64,000 nucleotides of DNA from Terrabacter terrigena. Lineage in GTDB: Bacteria; Actinomycetota; Actinomycetes; Actinomycetales; Dermatophilaceae. This document shows, in pieces, positions 20,371 through 29,167 of the stretch. Position numbers and translations under genes: made by a program. Positions within the stretch are counted from its first letter, which is position 1. Every line of letters starts with the position of its first letter. The notes beneath the pieces were generated by a model. The model saw only the letters and a list, made by a program, of their open reading frames with translations, was not told the DNA's origin and did not search any database. The stretch lies in the NCBI RefSeq assembly GCF_042676085.1, contig NZ_JBHTKH010000009.1, positions 102,605 to 166,604 on the forward strand, in the 5' to 3' direction.

Positions 20371-21318
20371 TCAGGCCCTGGCGCCGACGAGCTCGGCGGT
20401 GGAGGTCCTCGGGTCGGCGCCGGCGGCCTCGCAGAGCGCGTCGAGGGCCGCGGCCACGGCGGGCACCCGCTGCAGGTCGGGGGTCGTGACGGCGAGGATC
20501 TGACGGCGCGACGCGGGTGACAGCGGCAGGGTCGCGACCTCGTCGTGCTTGGCTGCGTTGAGGATCAGGTCGGGGACGAGCGCCACACCGAGGCCGGCCG
20601 TGACAAGGCCGAGCTGCGCGACGTAGTCCTCCGTCTCGAAGGCGACGTTGGGCCGGAAGCCGGCGGTGTCGGCGAGCGAGAGCAGGTGGCCCCGGCACCG
20701 GGGACACCCGGCGATCCACTCGTCACCGGAGAAGTCCGTGAGCACGGCGGCCTCGTCGCCGGCGTGGGGGTGCGCCCCCGGCACGACGAGTCGCACCTCG
20801 TCGTCCATGAGGCGTCGGGTGACGAGCAGGGAGAGGTCCTCCTCGAGCTCGCCGAGGTCGCCCCCCTCGTAGGCGAAGGCGACGGCGACGTCGCAGTCAC
20901 CGTTGCGCAGCGCGGCGAGCGACTCGGGCGGCTCCGCCTCGGTGAAGGTCACCGTGATGTCGGGGTGCTTCGCCTTGAGGATGGCCAGCGTCCTCGGCAC
21001 GAGGGTCGCCGACGAGCTCGGAAAGGCCTGCAGGCGCACGCGGCCGGCACGGAGCCCGGCGATCGCCGTGATCTCCTCCTCAGCGGCGTCGAGGGCGGCG
21101 AGGACACCGACCGCGTGACGCGCCAGGACCTGCCCGGCCTCGGTGAGGCGGACCTGCCGGCCGTAGCGCTCGACGAGCACCGTGCCGGTGCGCTGTTCGA
21201 GGCGTCGGACCATCTGGGAGATGGCCGGCTGGGTGAAGCCGAGCGCGTTGGCGGCGCTCGTGAAGCTTCCCTCGTCGGCGATGGCCTTCATGACCCGGAG
21301 GCCCGCAGCGTCGATCAT
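20371..21318 (-). CDS. LysR-family transcriptional regulator
   Basis: 315 residues. The winged HTH occupies residues 1-60 (VMKAIADEGSFTSAANALGFTQPAISQMVRRLE), and a periplasmic-binding-protein-like effector domain follows from about 90. It is divergent from the sirtuin gene with an 83-base gap that contains a palindrome suited to LysR binding. It probably controls itself and one of its neighbours (Sir2 or GGT). No effector can be predicted. Confidence 0.93.
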   Translation of the reverse strand: MIDAAGLRVMKAIADEGSFTSAANALGFTQPAISQMVRRLEQRTGTVLVERYGRQVRLTEAGQVLARHAVGVLAALDAAEEEITAIAGLRAGRVRLQAFPSSSATLVPRTLAILKAKHPDITVTFTEAEPPESLAALRNGDCDVAVAFAYEGGDLGELEEDLSLLVTRRLMDDEVRLVVPGAHPHAGDEAAVLTDFSGDEWIAGCPRCRGHLLSLADTAGFRPNVAFETEDYVAQLGLVTAGLGVALVPDLILNAAKHDEVATLPLSPASRRQILAVTTPDLQRVPAVAAALDALCEAAGADPRTSTAELVGARA

Positions 21319-21326
21319 GCACCGAT

Positions 21327-21343
21327 CATAACCGGTGATTATG
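21327..21343. promoter_or_regulatory. Candidate LysR operator
   Basis: A perfect inverted repeat CATAA-N7-TTATG in the divergent lysR/sir2 interval, eight bases upstream of the LysR start codon. The ATAA/TTAT core is AT-rich against a very GC-rich background and contains the T-N11-A spacing expected for LysR regulators. Confidence 0.55.
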
Positions 21344-21401
21344 GAATCCCGTGAGTTCCGCGCGATCAGGAAGGGGTCGTGTCGACACGTAGGCTTGCCG
21401 G

Positions 21402-22367
21402 GTGCACCAGCCGACCGGCATACCTTCTCGTGCGACCGCCGCGACGAACGCGACGGGCGCGACCAGCCGACTGTCGACCTCGCGCACGTTGCCGCTCCAG
21501 ACGCACGACCTCGGCACCTTCGAGGACCTCGTCGACCTCGTCAGCGGCGGAGGCGTGGTCGTCCTCAGCGGCGCGGGCCTCTCCACCGAGTCCGGCATCC
21601 CCGACTACCGCGGTCCGGACGGGACCCGCCGCGTCGAGCCGATGACCTACGGCGAGTTCGCGGGCAGCAGCGAGGCGCGCCGACGCTACTGGGCCCGCAG
21701 CTACATCGGCTGGCAGCGGTTCAACGCGGCGGCACCGAACGAGGGTCACCGGGTCGTCACCGACCTGCAGCGCGCCGGCTACGTCGGGCCCGTCATCACC
21801 CAGAACGTCGACGGCCTCCACCAGGCCGCCGGGGCGACCGACGTCATCGAGCTGCACGGGTCGCTCGAGCGTGCGGTCTGCCTCACCTGCGGCGAGTACA
21901 CGTCGCGGATCGGCTTGCACGAGAGGATGACCGAGGCCAACCCCGGCTTCATGACCCGCTTTGCCGAGGCGGCAACCTCGTTCGGGTCGCAGTGGGGCGA
22001 GCAGGTGCGGCCCGACGGCGACATCGTGCTCGCCGACGCCCTCGTCGAGTCCTTCCACGCGCCGAGATGCCTGGTCTGCGGCAACGACACCGTCAAGCCC
22101 GACGTCGTCTTCTTCGGCGAGTCGGTGCCCAGGGCGCTCGTCGAGCGGTGCTTCGGCCTCGTCGAGGCGGCCGGCGCCGTGCTCGTGCTCGGGTCGTCGC
22201 TGTCGGTCATGAGCGGCTACCGCTTCGTGCGCCGGGCCCACCAGCGCGACGTGCCCGTCGCCATCGTCACCCGGTCCGCAACCCGGGGCGACGCCGAGGC
22301 GACGATCCGCCTCCACGCGCCGCTCGGCGACACCCTCACCGCGCTGCGCGAGGCGCTCGGTCACTGA
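21402..22367 (+). CDS. Sir2-family NAD-dependent protein deacylase
   Basis: 321 residues from GTG 21402. Sirtuin motifs are GAGLSTESGIPDYRG, TQNVDGLHQAAG and ELHGS with the catalytic His. Two zinc CxxC pairs are present (CLTCG, CLVCG), then VVFFGESVP and LGSSLSVMSG. The GIPDYRG loop places it with class II (SIRT4-like) sirtuins. It removes acyl groups from lysines using NAD. TAGGCT at 21390-21395 is a -10 element six bases before the GTG, implying a leaderless message. The first 35 residues are low-complexity and possibly dispensable. Confidence 0.94.
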   Translation: MHQPTGIPSRATAATNATGATSRLSTSRTLPLQTHDLGTFEDLVDLVSGGGVVVLSGAGLSTESGIPDYRGPDGTRRVEPMTYGEFAGSSEARRRYWARSYIGWQRFNAAAPNEGHRVVTDLQRAGYVGPVITQNVDGLHQAAGATDVIELHGSLERAVCLTCGEYTSRIGLHERMTEANPGFMTRFAEAATSFGSQWGEQVRPDGDIVLADALVESFHAPRCLVCGNDTVKPDVVFFGESVPRALVERCFGLVEAAGAVLVLGSSLSVMSGYRFVRRAHQRDVPVAIVTRSATRGDAEATIRLHAPLGDTLTALREALGH

Positions 22368-22507
22368 TCGGGGCGACGCCGGTGCCCGCCCGAGGGCGAG
22401 CCGAGGTGGTGTGCCGTCCTGCCGGAGGTCGGGACGGGGCCCGACGACGCGCGGCTCTGACGGGCCGGGTCTGGGGGTGCGGGCTCGGCCTCGGCGCTCG
22501 AGGTGGC

Positions 22508-23410
22508 CTACTCGGCGGGGGCGCCGAGGTCGCGGGCCTCGTCGGCCGAGACCTCGCCGAGGTCCCACAGCTCCTTCGTCTGGACGCCCCAGTACGTCGC
22601 GAACAGCACGATGACGATGACCTCGGCGACGAGGACGACGTGGGCGAAGCCGGTGACGGTGAGCTTGGCGACGACCGTGGCGGCGAGCGCCAGCGTGAGA
22701 GCCAGGGCGATGGCGAGGTAGATGCGGCGGTAGCCGCGGCCGTCGTCGTCGCCGACGGCCCGGTGGCGCTCCACGGTGCGCAGGGCGCTGAGGACCATGA
22801 CGGCGATGATCCCGGCCACCATGGTGACGGCGGCGATGCCGTGGCTCAGGGCGATGAAGCGGTCGCGCAGGACGAGGAAGAGGGTCAGCTCGACGAGCAG
22901 CACGCCGCCGCACGCCAGGGTCACGAGTACCGACCGCGCGGTGGGGCGGGCTGACGCGTCACGCATCATGGCGCCCCGCTTGAGCGCTGCCACGATCACG
23001 GCCGCGATGACCGCGACGACCACCAGCGACCAGATGTTGTTGCGCACCGCCGCGGCGATCTCGCTCGGGGTCTGGGCGTACGCGTTCGGGCCGCAGCGGT
23101 TGTCGGGCACCGTCGGGACCATGGCGACGACGAACGCCATGAAGCCGGAGAAGTTGAGCAGCACGTCCTCCTCGGAGGAGTGCCCCTTGTAGGCGATGAG
23201 GCTGGCGCCCAGCGCGCAGAGTGAGCCGACGAAGACGGTTCTCGCGGGCGTGTAGTAGTAGGCGCTGATCGACCCGAGCCAGCAGCTGTGGTCGGTCTCC
23301 CACCACCACTGGTAGGCCACGGACAGCAACAGCATGAGCAGCAGGGCGATCATCGCGCCCCGCAGGTAGCGGTAGGTGTAGACGACGTCGCGGGTGCGCC
23401 CGGCTGCCAT
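22508..23410 (-). CDS. Multi-pass membrane protein of unknown function
   Basis: 300 residues with about seven hydrophobic helices (YLRGAMIALLLMLLLSVAYQ; TVFVGSLCALGASLIAYKG; IWSLVVVAVIAAVIVAALK and others). A conserved-looking SISAYYYTPARTVFVG loop and NFSGFMAFVVAMVPT follow the first helix. I recognise the pattern as one that recurs in actinobacterial membrane proteins but cannot name a function. ATG 23410 has AGAGGAG seven bases upstream and is preferred over GTG 23434. Confidence 0.8.
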   Translation of the reverse strand: MAAGRTRDVVYTYRYLRGAMIALLLMLLLSVAYQWWWETDHSCWLGSISAYYYTPARTVFVGSLCALGASLIAYKGHSSEEDVLLNFSGFMAFVVAMVPTVPDNRCGPNAYAQTPSEIAAAVRNNIWSLVVVAVIAAVIVAALKRGAMMRDASARPTARSVLVTLACGGVLLVELTLFLVLRDRFIALSHGIAAVTMVAGIIAVMVLSALRTVERHRAVGDDDGRGYRRIYLAIALALTLALAATVVAKLTVTGFAHVVLVAEVIVIVLFATYWGVQTKELWDLGEVSADEARDLGAPAE

Positions 23411-23499
23411 GGCGGTCTCCTCTGCGGGACTCACGTCCTCAGAGTCTGGCGTCCGCCGCGGCGATGCGCCTGCTGGAAGGGCCGCGGCCGGACCGCCCG

Positions 23500-24198
23500 T
23501 CAGATGCGGCGCAGGACCGCGGTGACCTTGCCGAGGATCGTGGCGTGGTCGCCGTCGATGGGGGAGAAGTCCTCGTTGTGCGGCATCAGCCAGACGTGGC
23601 CGTCGACACGCTTGAAGGTCTTGACGGTGGCCTCGTTGTCGAGCATGGCCGCGACGACGTCGCCGTTCTCGGCGTGCTGCTGCTGGCGCACCACGACCCA
23701 GTCGCCGTCGCAGATCGCGGCGTCGACCATGGAGTCGCCGTTGACCTTGAGCAGGAAGAGGTCGCCCTCGCCGACGAGCTGCTTGGGCAGCGGGAAGACG
23801 TCCTCGACGACCTCCTCGGCGGTGATCGGGACGCCGGCGGCGATCTGCCCCAGCACCGGCACGTAGGAGGCCTCCGGACGGGCGTCCCCCGAGTCGGTCT
23901 CGGTGTCGTAGTGGTCGCCGCCGCGGCTCCCGACCTCCTCGGCCGTCGCGTCAGGAGAGACGATCTCGAGGGCGCGGGGGCGGTTGGGGTCGCGCCGCAG
24001 GTAGCCCTTGGCCACCAGGGCGTTGAGCTGGTGGGAGACGCTGGAGGGGCTCGCCAACCCGACGGCGTCGCCGATCTCGCGCATGCTCGGCGGGTAGCCC
24101 CGGCGGTCGACGGAGTTGCGGATCACCTCGAGCACTCGCCGCTGACGCACGGTCAGTGCGCCGCCGGTCTCGCGATCGGGAAGCTCGGTCACGCCCAT
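23500..24198 (-). CDS. lexA: SOS repressor LexA
   Basis: 232 residues. The winged HTH is at about 15-75 (YPPSMREIGDAVGLASPSSVSHQ). An acidic linker is followed by the self-cleavage site Ala121-Gly122 (QIAAGVPI) and the Ser156/Lys193 catalytic dyad (NGDSMVDA; ATVKTFKR). RecA-stimulated cleavage relieves repression. The upstream divergent region contains four good LexA boxes and one weaker match, so lexA is very likely autoregulated together with the LysM gene. Confidence 0.98.
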   Translation of the reverse strand: MGVTELPDRETGGALTVRQRRVLEVIRNSVDRRGYPPSMREIGDAVGLASPSSVSHQLNALVAKGYLRRDPNRPRALEIVSPDATAEEVGSRGGDHYDTETDSGDARPEASYVPVLGQIAAGVPITAEEVVEDVFPLPKQLVGEGDLFLLKVNGDSMVDAAICDGDWVVVRQQQHAENGDVVAAMLDNEATVKTFKRVDGHVWLMPHNEDFSPIDGDHATILGKVTAVLRRI

Positions 24199-24326
24199 GG
24201 TGTCCCCTTCGTCGGCTCGTCAGACCGTGCGCTGGACCGGCTTCGTGAGCGGCTCGCGAGCTGCTCGAGGGCCAGTGTCAGTGGTGGCTGGTGAGGTGTG
24301 TGGTGTGAGGAAAGAGTACCGAGGTT

Positions 24327-24422
24327 CGAACACAGTTGCCAAACACCTGTTCGATGCGTGTCTCGACTTCCTCGAACATACGTGCTACAAATCGTACAGA
24401 CGTTCTATCGAACACGTGTTCG
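24327..24422. promoter_or_regulatory. Cluster of four to five LexA (SOS) boxes
   Basis: Scored against the actinobacterial consensus CGAACRNRYGTTCG. The perfect site is 24409-24422 (CGAACACGTGTTCG, 14/14). Sites at 24340-24353, 24373-24386 and 24393-24406 each match 12 of 14. A weaker site at 24327-24340 matches 10 of 14 and shares one base with its neighbour. All lie between the divergent lexA and LysM genes; the perfect box is 27 bases from the LysM start. Confidence 0.88.
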
Positions 24423-24449
24423 CCAGATCAGGAGCAAGGGGAGGTCACC

Positions 24450-24854
24450 ATGAGCGCCATCGTCCTCGAGACCGTTCGTCAGCCGCAGACCAGTGAGCCG
24501 CGGCCCGTCGCGCGCCCGCACCTCGTCCTCGTCCCGACCGGGCGCGAGGCCGTCCGCGCCGCCCGGTCCGCGCGGCCGCCGCTTCGCCTGACCCGCTTCG
24601 GTCGTTTCGTCGTCGCGCTGCTGGTCGCAACGGTCGTCTCGCTGCTCGCGGTCGGGCTGGCCGGCCAGCTCGCGTCGGCGTCATCCGGCTCGCGCACCGT
24701 CACGGTCACCTCGGGGCAGACGCTGTCGGGCATCGCCGCACACGAGCTGCCGCAGCTGTCCGTCACCGACGGCGTCGTCGAGCTCCAGGTCGCCAACGGC
24801 CTCAGCACCACCGAGATCCACGTCGGGCAGCAGCTCGTCATCCCGGGTCGGTGA
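24450..24854 (+). CDS. SOS-induced LysM membrane protein (DivS/ChiZ-like division inhibitor)
   Basis: 134 residues with AAGGGGAGG upstream of ATG 24450. A cytoplasmic N-terminus of about 50 residues precedes one membrane helix at about 53-75 (FVVALLVATVVSLLAVGL) and an extracytoplasmic LysM domain (VTVTSGQTLSGIAAHELP...VQQLVIPG-like). Small membrane LysM proteins divergent from lexA in actinobacteria (ChiZ in mycobacteria, DivS in Corynebacterium) delay septation during DNA damage. Position and SOS boxes support that role here. Confidence 0.88.
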   Translation: MSAIVLETVRQPQTSEPRPVARPHLVLVPTGREAVRAARSARPPLRLTRFGRFVVALLVATVVSLLAVGLAGQLASASSGSRTVTVTSGQTLSGIAAHELPQLSVTDGVVELQVANGLSTTEIHVGQQLVIPGR

Positions 24855-25136
24855 CGCCCGGGCTCTCCAGGATCACCGGGGCTCGAGGTTCATTGCGTAT
24901 GCCGTGCACTCGCCGTGCGCTCGCCTCGCCCCACCCCATCGGCCGCGTTGGCTCCACCTCCAGCGGCTGGCGGTAGCGGCGCTTCGACCCCGTCGTTCCC
25001 GCCCGGACGCCGCACCCCCGAGGAGGGGGTGCGGCGTTCTGCTGTCCACCCGCTCGGTCCATCGGGGCTGTGGATGACGCCGACCGGGTCCGCCACCGGC
25101 GACCTAGCGTGGTTGCTCTCGGGAAGGGAGCAGGGG

Positions 25137-25520
25137 ATGAGATACGAGATCGACACCGCGACGCTGCGAGCCAGCGCCGCCACCATCGAGGAGGTCCTGG
25201 CCCAGGTGCGCCGGCTCGGGGTCGTCGACGACCTCCGCCCGGTCGGGGCGGCCCTGCCGGGGGGCCGCTGCGCCTCGGGCCTGCCGCAGGTGGCGGCCGC
25301 CTGGCAGACGCGCCTCGCGTCGACGCAGTGGGAGCTGCGCGAGCTCGGTCGCTTCGTGAGCCTGGCCGCCGATGGCTACGACGCAGTCGAGCAGGCGGCG
25401 CGACAGGTGCTGGGCAGCACTGCGGGCAGCACTGGGGGCAGCGCTGCGGGCAGTACTGGGGGTGGCGCCCGGAGTGGTTTCCCCGGTGTCGTCCGCGGTG
25501 GCGCCGACGGCAGCACGTGA
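25137..25520 (+). CDS. WXG100-like small helical protein with Gly/Ser tail
   Basis: 127 residues. The N-terminal 95 are helical with the spacing of WXG/ESAT-6-type proteins (TATLRASAATIEEVLAQVRRL, then AAAWQTRLASTQWELRELGRFVSLAADGYDAVEQAARQV). The tail is a Gly/Ser/Thr repeat made by a 12-bp tandem repeat. AAGGGAG precedes ATG 25137. The stop overlaps the start of the DUF1023 hydrolase gene. Such pairs are substrates or partners of type VII secretion, although no ESX machinery is in the window. Confidence 0.65.
   Translation: MRYEIDTATLRASAATIEEVLAQVRRLGVVDDLRPVGAALPGGRCASGLPQVAAAWQTRLASTQWELRELGRFVSLAADGYDAVEQAARQVLGSTAGSTGGSAAGSTGGGARSGFPGVVRGGADGST
25412..25459 (+). repeat. 12-bp tandem repeat within the WXG-like gene
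   Basis: Four units of GGGCAGCACTGC type (25412-25423, 25424-25435, 25436-25447, 25448-25459) differing at one to three bases each. The unit length is a multiple of three, so expansion or contraction would change the length of the Gly/Ser/Thr tail without a frameshift. Confidence 0.85.
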
Positions 25521-27331
25521 TGACTGCGGCAGCGATGGGCGGCGGCATCGCCGTGCGCGACATCCGGGCCGGCCGTCCGCAGCTGCTGCTCGAGGTGAGT
25601 CGGCGTCTGGAGGCGCGCCGTCGCAGGCTCCTCGTGCTCGCGGAGCTGGTGCTCTGGCGGCGGGCTGCTGCCCCTCGCTGGTCCGGTGCCGGCTCGAGCG
25701 CGGCGGCAGACCGCTACGGCACGGTGGTCGCCGGGCTGGGGCAGCTCGCGGGCAGCATCGCGGTGGCAGGCCATGCCCTTGGGCACGCGGCGCAGCGGCT
25801 CCAGAGCGCCCTGGATCTCGTGGGGCGCGCGGACCGCCGGGCCGCCGACGAGGGCGCGTGGGTCGACGACGACGGCCGGCTGTTCCTCCCGGTTCGCGCC
25901 TCACTCGGCGATGGCGTCGGGGAAGCCCACCGGGCGCGCCTCGACGACCTGCTCAGGGCTGAGGTGGACGCCTGCCTCCAGCAGGCTCGGCGTGCAGCCA
26001 CGCAGACCGACGAGGAGCTGCACCGGGTGCTCCTGGTCGCCGCCCGCGGAGTGTCCACGGCCGAGCCGGGCGGATCGACGAGGAGCCCGACGACGGCGTC
26101 GACGGCCGCGGCGTCCCACGGCTCGCCCGCGTGGGCCGAGGTCGGGGTGGGCGACTGGCCCGTGCCGCCCCCGACCGCTGCAGGGGTGTTCGCCTCGGCG
26201 GCGTGGTGGCGGTCCCTGACCGACGAGGAGCGGCGCGCCCTGACTCGTGAGCGGCCCGAGTGGGTCGGTCCTCGTGACGGCGTGCCGGCGGCGGCTCGGC
26301 ACGAGGCCAACCTGCTGCTCCTCGACCGCGCCGAGCGCACGGCGACCGCCCGCGCGTCGGAGGCGCAGCGCCGAGGCTCACCCTGGAACGCCGAAGAGCG
26401 CACGCGGGCGCAGGAGGAGGTGGACGGCATACGGGCGGTGCGTGACGTCCTGAGCCGCCGCGACGGTGGTCCGCGAAGGCTCCTGCTCCTCGACACACAG
26501 GAGGCCGACCTCAGGGCTGTCGTCGCCGTGGGCGACGTCGACCGCGCGGAGCACGTCGTCACGTTCGTCGGCGGCCTCTCGACCATGGTCGGCGCCGACC
26601 TGCGGCGCTACGACACGACGTTCGCGCGCATGCGCTCAGAGGCGCTGGCGATGGCGCCGGGACAGGACGTCGCCGTCGTCACGTGGATGGGCTACGACGC
26701 ACCGCAGATGCACGAGATCACGTCGTCGATCGACCGGAACGTCCTCAACCCCAAGCTCGCCCGCGACAGCGCCGGCGCTCTCGCCGGCTTCGTCACCGGA
26801 CTCGAGGCCGCGCGCGACAGACCCGCCCACCAGACGGTGTGGGCGCACTCCTACGGTGGCACGCTCGCGGGCTTCGCCAGCCTGCACACGAGCGCGATCG
26901 ACGACGTCGCCGTGTTCGGGGCGCCCGGGCTGCCCTTCACCGACATCGCGCAGACAGCCTTGAAGCCCGGTGGGCTCAACGTGCTCGGCGCGATCGGCGA
27001 CGACGTCTTCAGCTACGGCTGGATGGTGCACGGCACGCCCCCACAGGAGGTCGGTGGCGCCGTGCGGCTCTCCACGTTCGCACCCAAGCAACCGGGCGTG
27101 GGCTGCAACCACTGGCTTCGGCCGCGATCCGCCTTCGTCGACGTCGGCCGCACGTCCGCCGGTCACTCCGACTACCTGAGGGCGGGCACCGACAGCGCAC
27201 ACAACCTCGTCGCCGTCGCGGCCGGGCGCCCCGACCTGCGCATCCTGCAGGGTGCCGACGAGCGGGCCTGCACCACCACCGGGCCGAGCCTCGGGTCCGA
27301 CCCGTTGCGGTGGCCGAGGCCGCTGCCATGA
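25520..27331 (+). CDS. WXG-like N-terminal domain fused to a DUF1023 alpha/beta hydrolase
   Basis: 603 residues. About residues 1-170 are long helices that resemble a WXG-type secretion domain. Residues 170-270 are low-complexity. The DUF1023 hydrolase domain runs from about 320 to the end, with the nucleophile Ser444 in HSYGGT, the repeated LLLLDTQEADLRAVVAVGD opening strand and a C-terminal HSDYL region that could supply the His. The ATG lies in the stop of the preceding gene. DUF1023 enzymes are often coupled to WXG100 proteins in actinobacteria; their substrates are unknown. Confidence 0.85.
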   Translation: MTAAAMGGGIAVRDIRAGRPQLLLEVSRRLEARRRRLLVLAELVLWRRAAAPRWSGAGSSAAADRYGTVVAGLGQLAGSIAVAGHALGHAAQRLQSALDLVGRADRRAADEGAWVDDDGRLFLPVRASLGDGVGEAHRARLDDLLRAEVDACLQQARRAATQTDEELHRVLLVAARGVSTAEPGGSTRSPTTASTAAASHGSPAWAEVGVGDWPVPPPTAAGVFASAAWWRSLTDEERRALTRERPEWVGPRDGVPAAARHEANLLLLDRAERTATARASEAQRRGSPWNAEERTRAQEEVDGIRAVRDVLSRRDGGPRRLLLLDTQEADLRAVVAVGDVDRAEHVVTFVGGLSTMVGADLRRYDTTFARMRSEALAMAPGQDVAVVTWMGYDAPQMHEITSSIDRNVLNPKLARDSAGALAGFVTGLEAARDRPAHQTVWAHSYGGTLAGFASLHTSAIDDVAVFGAPGLPFTDIAQTALKPGGLNVLGAIGDDVFSYGWMVHGTPPQEVGGAVRLSTFAPKQPGVGCNHWLRPRSAFVDVGRTSAGHSDYLRAGTDSAHNLVAVAAGRPDLRILQGADERACTTTGPSLGSDPLRWPRPLP

Positions 27332-27930
27332 GCGCGCCGCCAGCGCAGCGCCGCAGGGACATCCTGGTCGGTCGTGCGTGTCTGGGCTGCGCGGTGCTGC
27401 AGGCCGTGCCTCCCGTGCTCATCGCCTGGGGCGGCTACGGCGCCGGCGCAGCTGCAGACGCCGCGCTGATCGCCCTGTCCTCACCGGTGTTGCTGGGTGT
27501 CGTGGCGTTCGGTGTCGTCGTGGGTCTCGCCCTGGACAGCCCGGGGCTCGAGCCGAGGAGCGACCAGCTGCACGGCCCCGTCGACGAGCGAGGCGCGCGT
27601 CCCGTGGACGAGCGTCCCGACGTGGCCCGGCCCCCGTGGCCCGTCCAGTCAGGTGCTCCATCGGGCACGGTCGGGGCGCGGGTGCGCTGGTCGGCCATCG
27701 CAACGCTGGTCGAGCTCGCGGTGCTGGCGGCAGCGGTGGTGGTCGACGGCGGCCTGAGGGCGGGCGCCGAGTCGTTCCTCGCAGCGTTGGACGACGGTTC
27801 CGCCGTCTGGACGTTCGTGCTCCTGGTCGTCCAGAGCGGCTTCATCGACGCTCGCGCCCCGGTCGCGTTCGCGGTGGCCTGGGTCGTGCTGGCACGAGCG
27901 CAGCGACCGCTCAGGCCTGTCGCTGGCTGA
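27328..27930 (+). CDS. Membrane protein of the WXG/DUF1023 operon
   Basis: 200 residues beginning four bases before the hydrolase gene ends (ATGA). Two hydrophobic helices are at about 15-70, then a polar loop (85-115) rich in Pro/Arg/Asp with repeated VDER, and two more helices at about 120-190. It resembles no family I can name. Coupling suggests that it anchors or assists the hydrolase. The 3' end overlaps the histidine kinase gene tail to tail by 20 bases. Confidence 0.7.
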   Translation: MSAPPAQRRRDILVGRACLGCAVLQAVPPVLIAWGGYGAGAAADAALIALSSPVLLGVVAFGVVVGLALDSPGLEPRSDQLHGPVDERGARPVDERPDVARPPWPVQSGAPSGTVGARVRWSAIATLVELAVLAAAVVVDGGLRAGAESFLAALDDGSAVWTFVLLVVQSGFIDARAPVAFAVAWVVLARAQRPLRPVAG

Positions 27931-29167
27931 CCCTCTCGTCGGCTGCCGGCAGCTCGAACCACACGACGGTCCCGGGCTCGTCGAGAGAGCCGATGCCGAT
28001 GGAGCCCCCGTGGGCCTCGATGATCCGCTTCACCGTGGCCAGCCCGATGCCGCTGCCGTCGACCGACGTCTCGACCCGCCTGAACAGCTCGAACACGCGC
28101 TCGCGGTCAGCGGGTGCGATACCGATGCCGTTGTCACGCACGGAGATGCGCCATGCCCTACCGGCGCGCTCTGCGGCGATCCCGATGGCTGGCGGTACGC
28201 CGGGCCTGGCGTACTTCACGGCGTTGGAGACCAGATTGAGCAGCACGGAGTAGAGCTGCTGCGCGTCGGAAGGCAGGGTGGGCAGGTCTCCCACCTCGAC
28301 GGTTGCGCGCCGCGCCGAAAGCGTGGGTTCGAGGTCCTCGAGCACCGAGTCCAGTACCTGGCGCAGGTCGGTCGGGGCCTTGCGCAGGTCGGCGCCGACG
28401 CGCGCATGCGCCAGTATCTGCTCGATCATGCCGGCCATGCGGGTGGCGGACCGGAACGCCGTGGCGACGAGTCGCTCGGACCACTGGTCGCCGACGACGG
28501 CCGGCTGCTGCCCGAGCATCTCGGTGCTCGCCATGATGGCGGTGAGGGGAGTGCGTAGGTCGTGGCTGACCTGTCCGGCGAAGACCGACAGGGCCTCGTT
28601 GGAGCGGTGGAGCTCGTCGCGGGCCTGGGTGAGGGCGGCCAGGGAGTCCTCGAGCTCGCGGCTGCGCAGGCGCAGCTCTAGCACGTCGACGACGCGCTCT
28701 GCGATGGCGACCAGAGCGTGCTCCTGCGCCTGGTCGAGCTCGCGAGGCGTGGAGTCGAAGACGCACAGCCGGCCGATGATGACGCCCTCCGGGGTGGTGA
28801 GGGGAGCCGAGGCGTAGAACCGGACGTCGCCCAGGATGCCGGTGACGAACGGGTTCTCTCTGAACCGGTCGTCGAGGCTGGCGTTCGGAACCACGACCGG
28901 GTCGGTGTGCTCGAGCACGGCGGCACACATCGAGTCCTCCCGCGCGCAGATCGACGGCTCGAAGCCGGTCGTTGCGATCTGTTGCTGCTCGGTCGGGGTG
29001 ATGAGGTTGATCGCGGCCGTGGGTACGGCGCACAGCTGCGCGGCGATGTCGACGAGTGCCTGCAGCTCGCGGCCCGGCGCTCGGCCGAGAACGTCGTAGC
29101 GCCACAGGGCGTCGTCGCGTCGCTGGGCCTGGTCCGGGTTCTCCTCGAGCGCCGTCCGGTTTGTCAC
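27911..29167 (-). CDS. GAF-domain sensor histidine kinase
   Basis: 418 residues, no membrane segment, so cytosolic. A GAF domain spans about 30-165 (LCAVPTAAINLITPTEQQQIATTGFEPSICAREDSMCAAVLEHTDPVVVPNA is shared by GAF sensors with two nearby Cys). It is followed by a coiled coil (165-200), an H-box VSHDLRTPLTAI near 210, an N-box NLVSNAVKYA, and DNGIGI and GSGIGLATVK ATP-lid motifs. No response regulator is adjacent, so it is an orphan kinase. The start is GTG 29167. Confidence 0.92.
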   Translation of the reverse strand: MTNRTALEENPDQAQRRDDALWRYDVLGRAPGRELQALVDIAAQLCAVPTAAINLITPTEQQQIATTGFEPSICAREDSMCAAVLEHTDPVVVPNASLDDRFRENPFVTGILGDVRFYASAPLTTPEGVIIGRLCVFDSTPRELDQAQEHALVAIAERVVDVLELRLRSRELEDSLAALTQARDELHRSNEALSVFAGQVSHDLRTPLTAIMASTEMLGQQPAVVGDQWSERLVATAFRSATRMAGMIEQILAHARVGADLRKAPTDLRQVLDSVLEDLEPTLSARRATVEVGDLPTLPSDAQQLYSVLLNLVSNAVKYARPGVPPAIGIAAERAGRAWRISVRDNGIGIAPADRERVFELFRRVETSVDGSGIGLATVKRIIEAHGGSIGIGSLDEPGTVVWFELPAADERVSQRQA

